A DNA stretch of 11,265 bases, from positions 1 through 11,265 of the forward strand of contig JBFMDN010000110.1 in assembly GCA_040753915.1 (NCBI GenBank). The letters are read 5' to 3'. Made by a program: the position numbers and the translations under genes. Positions 1 through 5,445 of the stretch are shown in pieces. The stretch is from JBFMDN01 sp040753915 (GTDB taxonomy: Bacteria; Desulfobacterota; Desulfomonilia; Desulfomonilales; Desulfomonilaceae). Under the pieces are notes generated by a model, which ran no database searches, was not told where the DNA came from, and saw only the letters and a list, made by a program, of their open reading frames with translations. How positions within the stretch are numbered: the stretch's first letter is position 1; every line of letters begins with the position of its first letter.

Positions 1-66
1 CCGAATATCCGGCGGCAACTCTAACAACTTTTCCGGATCGTACTCTATGAATCGGTGATCTTTCAT
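1..66 (-). CDS. N-terminal fragment of an unidentified protein, possibly a transposase
   Basis: Reading leftwards from an ATG at 66-64, the frame stays open to the window edge and gives MKDHRFIEYDPEKLLELPPD and two more residues. The composition looks like real protein: alternating acidic and hydrophobic residues and a YDPEKLLELPP stretch. The start of some IS1182-like DDE transposases has a comparable YDP...LLPP pattern, but 22 residues cannot prove a family. A GAGCGGGCGGC purine-rich stretch lies just upstream as a weak ribosome binding site. The imperfect inverted repeat at 90-165, between this start and the next gene, would fit the outer end of an insertion sequence. The gene is cut by the window edge. 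Function is unassigned. Confidence 0.4.
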   Translation of the reverse strand, partial: MKDHRFIEYDPEKLLELPPDIR

Positions 67-89
67 GCCGCCCGCTCATATCGCACCGT

Positions 90-165
90 CCGGAAAATGT
101 AAAGCGTTAAGCGACAGGCTCCTAGGACACGCCCCGACAGGCCCGACCAACTTACACTTTTCGGG
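90..165. repeat. Imperfect inverted repeat, possible IS end
   Basis: CCGGAAAATGTAA at 90-102 faces TTACACTTTTCGGGG at 152-166. Read on the minus strand the right arm is CCCCGAAAAGTGTAA, so the arms differ by one inserted base and one or two mismatches. The pair lies between the divergent minus-strand gene start at 66 and the plus-strand gene at 176. It could be a hairpin in the leader of the minus-strand gene, or the terminal zone of an insertion sequence. No target duplication can be tested because the other end lies outside the window. Confidence 0.3.
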
Positions 166-175
166 GATCTGTGAG

Positions 176-800
176 ATGCCCAGTGACGTGGTCATCTCGG
201 CTGCCGTGGAAGGAATGGTAGATGAGGCGGTGATTTGCAGGCTCCTTACGCACGCGGGAGCGATTCCTGGAATCATCTACGGAAAAAACGGCAAGCAGGA
301 CATCCGCCTGAAGATTCAAGGATACAACAGAGCTGCTCAGCATACCCCCTGGATTGTCCTTGTGGATTTGGACAACGATGCTGATTGTGCCCCCATCTTG
401 CACGCGACGTGGTTACCGGATCCGGCCCGGTTCATGTGCTTCCGAATAGCGGCGACAGGTGGAAGCCTGGTTACTCGCTGATCGTGAGCAGATAGCCTCC
501 TTTCTCGCCGTGCGACGAGACAAGATTCCCCGCGATCCGGAATCCCTGGTCAACCCGAAAGAAATATTGGTGGAGCTGGCTCGTAAATCCCGGAGCAGAG
601 AGATTCGAGAGGAAATGGTGCCCAGAACCGGGAGCGGGAGACGAGTCGGTCCCGGTTATCCGTCCCGCGTCATCGAGTTTGCTTCGAGACATTGGCGACC
701 TGATGTAGCAAGCGTGCATGCGGCGAGTCTCTCGCGCGCCATTGAGTGTTTGAGTCATCTGGTAACTAGGCAGCAGGGTTCGGGAGTCTTAAGCGAGTGA
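176..800 (+). pseudogene. DUF4276-like protein, frameshifted
   Basis: Two overlapping frames join into one protein of about 208 residues. The first runs from ATG 176 (MPSDVVISAAVEGMVDEAV) through IVLVDLDNDADCAP to FRIA near 451. The second resumes at 453 with RQVEAWLLAD and runs through REIREEMVPRTGSGRRVGP and YPSRVIEF to the TGA at 798-800. In relatives as I recall them these pieces are contiguous (RIAVREVEAWLLAD), so one or two bases are gained or lost around 449-453. The VEGxxDE and VDLDxDAD motifs resemble the acidic residues of TOPRIM-like folds; that is an inference. Such genes often sit beside an AAA/OLD-type ATPase, which is not visible here. The extension upstream of 176 has no family-like sequence, so I start at 176. 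Either a true pseudogene or a base-calling error. Confidence 0.6.
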
Positions 801-896
801 CACGTAAACAACACGCTGCGCTAGTCTTGGACAGATCGCAGATAAAGTAGCACTGACAATGGACACAGAATCCGTACGCCTCTTGGTTCAATCGTC

Positions 897-924
897 TTGA
901 CTTGTTTTCCCCAGCCCGTAGACT
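897..924 (+). promoter_or_regulatory. Candidate sigma70 promoter for the toxin-antitoxin remnant
   Basis: TTGACT at 897-902 and TAGACT at 919-924 are separated by 16 bases. They stand 22 bases ahead of the antitoxin ATG at 947, with the ribosome binding site AAGGGG in between. The match to consensus is 5/6 and 4/6. No operator palindrome is obvious. Confidence 0.35.
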
Positions 925-946
925 TCGTGCAGAAGGGGTGCAAACC

Positions 947-1165
947 ATGACAAAACTTCTGACACAAGCATTTGAAAAGGCATCCGAGCTTCCGGATGAG
1001 CTGCAGGATCAGCTCGCTCAAGAATTGCTGGAGGAAATCGAATGGGAATCACGGTGGGACAGCACCCTGGAACCTTGACAAGAGACTCTGGAACGATTGG
1101 CAAAGAAGGCTCTCCGGCAATGCCGTTCCGGGAATACCAAGGAAATGGGATTCGACAATCTGTGA
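947..1165 (+). pseudogene. Type II antitoxin, interrupted by a premature stop
   Basis: ATG 947 follows AAGGGG at a good distance and encodes MTKLLTQAFEKASELPDELQ, then DQLAQELLEEIEWESRWDST. A TGA interrupts at 1076-1078, and the same frame continues QETLERLAKKALRQCRSGNT to a second TGA at 1163-1165. The whole 72-codon reading has the layout of a common small antitoxin family with an acidic N-terminal helix (KASELPxxxQDxLAxxLLEELE), a W-D turn and an ALxxxRxGxT tail. One substitution in the codon at 1076 would restore it. The stop overlaps the downstream toxin start by four bases (GTGA), the usual coupling in such operons. The 43-residue product would lack the C-terminal part that normally contacts the toxin. 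I think it is non-functional. Confidence 0.6.
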
Positions 1166-1374
1166 ATTTTCGACTGGCTCCGGACTTTGTGTCTCACTTC
1201 AGAGACCTTCCTGCCCGTATTCAGCGTGTTGCTCGCAAGAATTACAAGTTGTGGAAGGAAGATCCCACCCATCCCGGTTTACAGGTCAAGCTCGTTGGAA
1301 AACGCATTGGCATTTATCTCGTCTCTGCGCAGTTCCGCGGCGTTCTTGGACTGATATCCTTCCAAGAGCCCTAG
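1162..1374 (+). pseudogene. RelE/ParE-like toxin, C-terminally truncated
   Basis: Starting at GTG 1162, overlapping the antitoxin stop, the frame encodes 70 residues: VNFRLAPDFVSHFRDLP, then VQ/IQR-type helix residues, ARKNYKLWKEDPTHPGLQVK and LVGKRIGIYLVS. This matches the N-terminal two thirds of a small RelE/ParE-superfamily toxin type (ARKNYRLWxxDPxHPSLxFK). Intact members continue through an RALG strand to a C-terminal WFWIGSHxEYD segment of about 15-20 residues. Here the reading ends at FQEP and TAG, and I see no GSHxEYD block in any frame after 1374. With the broken partner this is a dead module. The open frame extends upstream to 1042 but that part lies inside the antitoxin gene. Confidence 0.6.
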
Positions 1375-1546
1375 GGATGTGCGGTGCGCCAGGATAATGG
1401 GTTCGCCGCCTGCCATGCAAGAGCCTGCCCGAGGACGTCATGGAAGCCGTCGGAGTTTGGTACTGCCCGACTCTCCGGCGTTTGAAGTCGATGAGGGCGT
1501 TGGTCTACCGATCTTTGAAGCTGCCCGCACGGCGCACGGATTTGCC

Positions 1547-1565
1547 GGCCCACGAAGGATGGGCC
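1547..1565 (-). terminator. Weak terminator-like hairpin after the TetR gene
   Basis: GGCCCA (1547-1552) pairs with TGGGCC (1560-1565) around a seven-base loop, about 55 bases past the stop of the minus-strand regulator. No T-run follows on the minus strand, so intrinsic termination would be weak. The rest of 1375-1619 holds no gene I can support. Confidence 0.25.
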
Positions 1566-1619
1566 TGCCGAAGCTTTGACACGGGCATTCCGGCATCGCG
1601 GTAGTAGCGGAGCCCTATT

Positions 1620-2294
1620 TCAGTCCTCACTCAACCTGTCCGATATTGCAGGAGTTCTGCAAATGCCTCTGCCGAAGATCTTCATGGCCAGATCGAGAGT
1701 GGATCTCAAGTGATCCTTCTTGGGATCGAACAGCCTCTTGCTCTCTTCCCAGAGAACAAGCCCGCTGAACATCGCCCAGACGATGTCCACGATCGCCACC
1801 GGATGGTGACTCTCAAACGACCCTTCCCGAACACCCTCCTGAATAATCCTGGACAAGGGGGAGAGTGTTTGGGCCAAAATGCCGTTTATCGTATCCAATG
1901 TTTCCGGAGAAAGATTCTGAAGTGTCTCGCTGGCCTGAAGGTGTAGAACATTTCGCATCATGGAGGGATCAAACTCATAGATTTCGTACAGGACCCGGCT
2001 GAGCGCCTCGACCTTTTCCGATGGAGTTAACGCGTTGTTGTCGGCGAGTTGCTGCACGCGCTGCTGCATATACCTCTGCAATTCCACGTTGATGGCTGCG
2101 TACAGCTCATCCTTGCTTTTGAAATAGAGGTAGAGCGTCCCGGTGCTCAGCTCGGCCTCCCGCGCGATGTCCTCCATCGTGGTCCCGTTGAAACCCTTGG
2201 CAGAAAAAACCTTTCTGGCTGCCGCCACGATTTGCTCTTGGCGCAGCTCTCGCTGGATTTGGCGTTCTCGCTCCTTTCTTTCTTCTATTCCCAT
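1620..2294 (-). CDS. TetR/AcrR-family transcriptional repressor
   Basis: A 224-residue protein. Residues 16-65 form the TetR DNA-binding domain: a helix RQEQIVAAARKVFSAKGF, then TTMEDIAREAELSTGTLYLY and FKSKDELY, the typical helix-turn-helix ending in the YxYFxSKDEL signature. The rest is a helical ligand-binding and dimerisation domain without a recognisable ligand motif. It is full length for the family. I chose ATG 2294 because GGGGAG lies nine bases upstream; the GTG eight codons earlier has AAGGGG only two bases away. A strong promoter overlapping palindromes lies upstream (2342-2383), pointing to autorepression. Its neighbours are remnants, so the regulon cannot be read from context. 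Many such regulators in this group control fatty-acid or efflux genes, but that is not shown here. Confidence 0.9.
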   Translation of the reverse strand: MGIEERKERERQIQRELRQEQIVAAARKVFSAKGFNGTTMEDIAREAELSTGTLYLYFKSKDELYAAINVELQRYMQQRVQQLADNNALTPSEKVEALSRVLYEIYEFDPSMMRNVLHLQASETLQNLSPETLDTINGILAQTLSPLSRIIQEGVREGSFESHHPVAIVDIVWAMFSGLVLWEESKRLFDPKKDHLRSTLDLAMKIFGRGICRTPAISDRLSED

Positions 2295-2341
2295 ACTCCG
2301 GATCTCCCCGGCAGGCACCGCCCCTTAATGATGTTCAGAAT

Positions 2342-2377
2342 ACTGAGTCATACTCATTCTACTGAATGCCACTCAGT
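2342..2377. promoter_or_regulatory. Nested palindromes, probable TetR operator
   Basis: ACTGAGT (2342-2348) and ACTCAGT (2371-2377) are perfect inverted arms. Inside them CATTC (2355-2359) and GAATG (2364-2368) form a second perfect pair around TACT. The inner pair resembles the CATTC/GAATG half sites known for several TetR fatty-acid regulators. The palindromes cover the -10 box and spacer of the regulator promoter, so binding would block it. Assignment to the neighbouring repressor is an inference from position. Confidence 0.5.
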
Positions 2378-2383
2378 TGTCAA
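2356..2383 (-). promoter_or_regulatory. Sigma70 promoter of the TetR gene
   Basis: On the minus strand TTGACA (2383-2378) is a perfect -35 box. Sixteen bases on, TAGAAT (2361-2356) matches TATAAT at five of six positions. The start codon at 2294 is about 60 bases downstream of the -10 box. Confidence 0.6.
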
Positions 2384-2488
2384 GAAAAATCTCTGCGTCT
2401 CGTTCAAAACGGCAACTTCGGTTGTATTTCTAATTGGTTAGCAGAACAGAACGATGCCGGAACGTGGTTCTCACCATGGCGTTGATAG

Positions 2489-2680
2489 AACGCAGCTTCC
2501 GAGGCGGACCCGTTGGAAAACCTGCGCCTATTGCGACGTCACGAGACTATGGGGCGCCCCTTGGGGAACGACGAATTTGTTCGACGTCGGAGGATGTCTC
2601 CGGACATATACTCCGCCTGGAAAGGCCTGGACCAAAGTCTGGCAAGAGGCGCAATTCAGGATGGTGTGCCCGGAACGCTA
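2489..2680 (+). pseudogene. C-terminal remnant of a REP-associated tyrosine (IS200-like) transposase
   Basis: One frame gives LENLRLLRRHETMGRPLGND and EFVRR up to about 2588. After a one-base frameshift the next frame gives EDVSGHILRLERPGPKSGKR. Together this reproduces the C-terminal tail usual in RAYT/Y1 transposases of this group (RRHERTGRPLGxxxFVxxLE, then GRxLRxxxPGPKxxxR). The catalytic HUH domain and Tyr are absent: upstream, an in-frame stop falls at 2486-2488 and nothing transposase-like precedes it. No terminal repeat of the GGGGTCAGGTCTTG type is seen beside it, although such ends occur elsewhere in the window. The open frame that continues to 2971 past the frameshift is not protein-like. 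Confidence 0.6.
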
Positions 2681-2828
2681 GGATTTGTCGCCGAGCAATG
2701 TCCACGACTTGTATCCGGCGGAAATCCCAGGAGCTTTGACTTTCTCAGGGCTTCTGGGTACGATTACAGAGGAAAGGTACTGAAGCTTAACAGACTTCCG
2801 ACTGAACGTCATGAAGGGGGTCCGGTCC

Positions 2829-2987
2829 ATGAAATCCAGATGCGCCGATTGCTGGTTTCGGGCTTATGCGGAACGAAATCCCAATTCACTCCTGGCCAGG
2901 ATATGGCGATGGCACACCGGATGGTGTCCGGGCTGGAAGGCCTACCAAAGGGAGTTGGCCGAGAAAGGTGATGTCAAGACATCGTGA
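2829..2987 (+). CDS. Small Cys/Trp-rich conserved protein, putative zinc-binding
   Basis: A 52-residue protein: MKSRCADCWFRAYAERNPNS, LLARIWRWHTGWCPGWKAYQ, then RELAEKGDVKTS. AAGGGGG at 2814-2820 stands eight bases before the ATG, a strong ribosome binding site. The NPNSLLARIWRWHTGWCPGWKAY core matches, as I recall it, a family of very small uncharacterised proteins common in deltaproteobacteria. Cys5 and Cys8 (CxxC) with His29 and Cys33 (HxxxC) could hold one metal ion; that is an inference. Function is unknown. It is easy to miss because it is short and lies inside a longer meaningless frame. It stands alone on the plus strand, followed by a GC hairpin at 2998. Confidence 0.7.
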   Translation: MKSRCADCWFRAYAERNPNSLLARIWRWHTGWCPGWKAYQRELAEKGDVKTS

Positions 2988-2997
2988 TCTCTGAACC

Positions 2998-3026
2998 GGG
3001 CCTGAGAGGCCCCAAATCAGTGATTT
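2998..3026 (+). terminator. Hairpin pair after the small Cys-rich gene
   Basis: GGGCCT (2998-3003) and AGGCCC (3007-3012) form a six-base stem with a GAG loop, eleven bases past the stop. It is followed at once by the palindrome AAATCA-G-TGATTT (3014-3026). There is no clear T-run, so this may act as a weak terminator or an mRNA end stabiliser. Confidence 0.35.
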
Positions 3027-3058
3027 CTTCTCAGGAGCGGGGTTCCCTCGCTTATGGG

Positions 3059-3087
3059 TTGCCCGCGAGCACGGGACTGGGTACAAT
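3059..3087 (+). promoter_or_regulatory. Candidate sigma70 promoter of the AP2 gene
   Basis: TTGCCC (3059-3064, 4/6) and TACAAT (3082-3087, 5/6) are spaced by exactly 17 bases. Transcription would start near 3094, giving a leader of about 104 bases that opens with the folded element at 3101-3156. Confidence 0.45.
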
Positions 3088-3100
3088 TCACACGTCTGGT

Positions 3101-3156
3101 CACGGAGTAGCATAGCGCAACTGCTATGTCATGGGGTGAGGACCCCAGACTCCGTG
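3101..3156 (+). promoter_or_regulatory. Three-way-junction leader structure upstream of the AP2 gene
   Basis: CACGGAGT (3101-3108) pairs perfectly with ACTCCGTG (3149-3156). Inside, CATAGC (3111-3116) pairs with GCTATG (3123-3128), and TGGGGT (3132-3137) pairs with ACCCCA (3142-3147) around GAGG. Only six bases (3109-3110, 3129-3131, 3148) stay unpaired at the junction, so 20 base pairs are packed into 56 bases. It starts a few bases after the predicted transcription start and ends 41 bases before the AP2 start codon. It does not cover the ribosome binding site (AGGG near 3185). It could be a regulatory RNA leader, a binding site for the AP2 protein, or a DNA cruciform from a mobile element. 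I recognise no known riboswitch consensus. Confidence 0.5.
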
Positions 3157-3197
3157 CCTTGGGCAGATTAGTACCATGACGATCAGGGCTGTTTATC

Positions 3198-3920
3198 ATG
3201 AAACCTCCTCGTAACATTAGGCGCGTTGACCTCGACGCCAAGCGAGACCACGGATGGGTCGTCACGCTGCAACGAAAGGGGGCGATCATCGTAAAGCGGT
3301 TCTCGGACGGGGTGTATGGTGGAAAGCGAAAAGCGCTGGAGGCCGCCGTCGCGTATCGAGATTCCTTTCTCGCTCGGGATAGGCCCGTCGATCACCAGAT
3401 CTGGATTCGCACACGCCTTCGGAAAAATAATACCTCAGGCATTCCCGGTGTAGGCCGCTATGAGGTTAGGGACAATCCCAATTCGAGAAGCGTCCGTGCT
3501 TTTTGGCTTGCCTCATGGACCGACGAACATGGAGCGAGCCGAAAGCGCAAGTTTTCAGTAGCGGTCTATGGCGAGGAGGAAGCAAAACTGCTTGCCATAG
3601 CAGAGCGCAACTACCAGCTCCGACGTGTGTGCGCCATCAACGCGGCCGCTCGCCATGCCGATCCCCCTGATCAGGAAGGGATCTGGAATGCAAGCGGAGT
3701 GGTAGAAGGCTCTGATGGTGAAGGCAATGGAAAGAGGACGGACCGCGAAGATCGCCGGCGCAGCAGCGAAGAGAGGATTCAGGTCGTTGAAGCGACCATT
3801 GACAAACGTGGCAAGGTGAAGCTCCTTAAACCGGTGGAATTGACGTCGCCGCGGCGCGCCATCGTAACCATATTCGCCGAGGGACGGGAGCACATCCCAG
3901 GGTCAGGTCTTGTCTCTTGA
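3198..3920 (+). CDS. Tandem AP2-domain DNA-binding protein with antitoxin-like C-terminal segment
   Basis: A 240-residue protein. Residues 17-58 form one AP2 domain (HGWVVTLQRKG, RFSDGVYGGKRKALEAAVAY). Residues 78-137 form a second (NTSGIPGVGRYEV, FWLASWTDEHG, RKRKFSVAVYGEEEAKLLAI). AP2 is a three-strand, one-helix DNA-binding fold that in bacteria is frequent in mobile elements. These two domains are the whole of the usual short bacterial relatives. After an acidic/basic low-complexity linker (about 155-194), residues 195-226 read VVEATIDKRGKVKLLKPVEL then RRAIVTI, resembling small antitoxin-type strands (AF2212-like). The last residues GSGLVS and the stop are encoded by a repeat end, so the original C-terminus is lost. 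ATG 3198 has AGGG nine bases upstream. Likely a regulator or a mobile-element accessory protein; targets unknown. Confidence 0.75.
   Translation: MKPPRNIRRVDLDAKRDHGWVVTLQRKGAIIVKRFSDGVYGGKRKALEAAVAYRDSFLARDRPVDHQIWIRTRLRKNNTSGIPGVGRYEVRDNPNSRSVRAFWLASWTDEHGASRKRKFSVAVYGEEEAKLLAIAERNYQLRRVCAINAAARHADPPDQEGIWNASGVVEGSDGEGNGKRTDREDRRRSSEERIQVVEATIDKRGKVKLLKPVELTSPRRAIVTIFAEGREHIPGSGLVS
3900..3920 (+). repeat. Solo terminal repeat of the RAYT/MITE type
   Basis: GGGTCAGGTCTTGTCTCTTGA matches the right end of the MITE at 10966-10987 (read inward) at 20 of 21 positions. The element body should extend rightwards from here, but no matching opposite end is found before 5400. The repeat supplies the last codons and TGA of the AP2 gene. 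Confidence 0.6.
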
Positions 3921-4239
3921 TTTTTCCGTTCCCTCGAAGTTCGTGCTCGGAGCATTGACTTGATCTCTGCGGGTAGGTTCAACCTCAAAAGGAACGTGCC
4001 AGTCCTAAGCCGATCTAACGACTCCGGCGAACAGCGGCCGTTCAGACTTTTTCATCGGGGCGGGAGATCGCCTTCTCTGGGACCTCAGAAAGCAAAAAGA
4101 CGGCCTTGATTTGTTTTGCGGTCCAACACGTCACTTGAAACGGCCTAGTCAACAGAAATCAGGCCATTAACGCTCGACCTGGGGATCTGATGAGGCGAGA
4201 GGTCCGGGGGTCCGCCACATAATAGTTTGTCAGAACAAC
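3921..4239. other. Intergenic region without a supported gene
   Basis: No convincing coding sequence on either strand. The only structure noticed is an inverted repeat with one bulged base: GGCCTTGATTT (4102-4112) and AAATCAGGCC (4156-4165), 43 bases apart. Part of this stretch may be the decayed body of the element whose end lies at 3900-3920. Confidence 0.4.
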
Positions 4240-4262
4240 GGAAAAGAGTAGTCCTCTTTTCC
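4240..4262 (-). terminator. Rho-independent-like terminator of the DUF486 gene
   Basis: GGAAAAGAG (4240-4248) and CTCTTTTCC (4254-4262) form a perfect nine-base stem with a five-base loop, two bases after the minus-strand stop codon at 4265. The A/T-rich arms and the following TTGTT on the minus strand fit intrinsic termination, though the U-tract is short. Confidence 0.55.
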
Positions 4263-4264
4263 CG

Positions 4265-4615
4265 TTAGCCAAATTTACCGCGGAATATGAAAAAGACCGC
4301 TCCCAGGAGACAAAGACCGGCCCACAGGTAATCTCGTTCCAAAGGTTCTCCCAAATAGAATAGTGAAAATGGAATGAAGACACTCAAGGTTATCACTTCT
4401 TGAATAATCTTCAGTTGTCCTACCGACAAGACCGAGTACCCGATCCGATTGGCCGGAACCTGAAGCAGGTATTCGAATAGTGCTATTCCCCAACTGATCA
4501 GGGCTGCAATAACCCATATCCTGTTATTGAGCTCCTTGAGGTGCGCGTACCATGCAAAGGTCATGAAGACATTGCTGCAGATCAAAAGGAATATTGTTAT
4601 TACTACCGGACGCAA
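4265..4615 (-). CDS. DMT-superfamily small membrane protein, DUF486
   Basis: A 116-residue integral membrane protein with four predicted helices: about 4-23 (VITIFLLICSNVFMTFAWYA), 33-51 (WVIAALISWGIALFEYLLQ), 69-89 (KIIQEVITLSVFIPFSLFYLG) and 97-112. The sequences NVFMTFAWYAHLK, SWGIALFEYLLQVPANRIG, QEVITLSVF and YLGEPL are characteristic of DUF486, and the length is normal for the family. Members are half-size relatives of drug/metabolite transporters and probably work as dimers; no substrate is established. I accept the TTG start at 4615 because AAAGGG lies eight bases upstream and the first residues fit the family; the next in-frame ATG would remove most of helix 1. It is monocistronic, with its own hairpin downstream. 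The leader to the nearest promoter-like site is long. Confidence 0.85.
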   Translation of the reverse strand: MRPVVITIFLLICSNVFMTFAWYAHLKELNNRIWVIAALISWGIALFEYLLQVPANRIGYSVLSVGQLKIIQEVITLSVFIPFSLFYLGEPLERDYLWAGLCLLGAVFFIFRGKFG

Positions 4616-5445
4616 CTGTTGAACCCTTTCTTGTGATGGACGCCTTCACCGGTTCAGCGGGAATCGGACAGACGCCTCTTCGTCTCAGACAGTCCGAGCT
4701 GATCGATCGCCATTCCCTCCCGCCCTTCCGACGGGGATTCTCTCGACCATACCAGGGTCTGTCGCCCGACAGATAGATCTCAGGATGTGAGCGGGAACCG
4801 GTGCACACCGACCGATCCAGGGGCTCGATGAACCCTGGCCAGGCCATCCTTCGACAGGGTGCTTCCCGGCAGAGCCCATGTCGATTCCGCCTGGCGAAAT
4901 AAGTATAGCATGGTGCCCCCAATCTTGTCGCGCGTCATGTTCACCGGACAGCATTTCAGCAAAGGGGAAGAGCACGGGCCGTGCCGCTTTTCGAGGCGTG
5001 TTCATGGCAGTCCGAGAGGCCGAAGCGTGCACTTAATTCGCAAAAGCAGCGCCCTTTACGCTCCCCCCAAGCTCAATGGGTTGTCAACAAGGGCCAGATG
5101 ACCACAAAAGCTTGCCGGAACGATAAGAAGGAGGAACGTATCTTTTTCTCCCACTGAATCGCGGGCACCGGGCAATGACAGAAGCGCATGCGGCGAAGAC
5201 CATTGTAAAACCTTCGATGTCGTGCTAAGAAAACCAACCCTAGAGAGTGGGATATGGGGTCCGCTCTCAGACCGGTTCACGCTCCCGGCGTAGGTTCTTT
5301 TCTGGAAATGCCAACAGTTCATCCGGGTTGAGGTGGCTCTCTACCCGACGAGAACAAAGAGGGCGGCTTCCGCACCCATCGTGATTTCGACCCTTTATTC
5401 GTGTCACACTGGTCGGTCAGGAGCCCCCGACGAAAGGAGGAGGGG
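4616..5445. other. Long intergenic region between DUF486 and the transporter operon
   Basis: About 830 bases without a gene I can support. On the minus strand an extended -10 site TGCTATACT (4910-4902) lacks a good -35 but could drive the DUF486 gene with a leader of about 280 bases. That leader contains a 19-residue reading frame (MAIDQLGLSETKRRLSDSR, 4713-4654) behind GGGAGGGA. On the plus strand the best promoter-like pair before the operon is TTGTAA (5203-5208), 17 bases, TAAGAA (5226-5231), which is weak. Longer open frames here have no protein-like composition or ribosome binding sites. The region may hold remnants too decayed to name. Confidence 0.4.

Noticed and set aside
1076..1078. 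In-frame TGA read as selenocysteine in the antitoxin
   Set aside because: No selenoprotein family match and the position is not a redox motif; a plain nonsense mutation is simpler.
1379..1579. Plus-strand open frame after the toxin
   Set aside because: No ribosome binding site, no family resemblance, and it does not restore the missing toxin C-terminus.
2513..2971. A 152-codon plus-strand open frame
   Set aside because: Only the first part is transposase-like; after about 2588 the frame is wrong for the remnant and overlaps the well-supported small Cys-rich gene in another frame.
5203..5231. TTGTAA-17-TAAGAA as the main operon promoter
   Set aside because: The -10 box matches only three of six positions and lies over 200 bases from the gene; kept as a weak possibility only.
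5056..5322. An 88-codon minus-strand open frame before the operon
   Set aside because: No ribosome binding site and no recognisable domain; composition is not distinguishable from chance.
5401..5445. Earlier GTG start for the binding protein
   Set aside because: It would place 15 charged residues before the signal peptide and include the ribosome binding site AAGGAGGAGG within the coding sequence.
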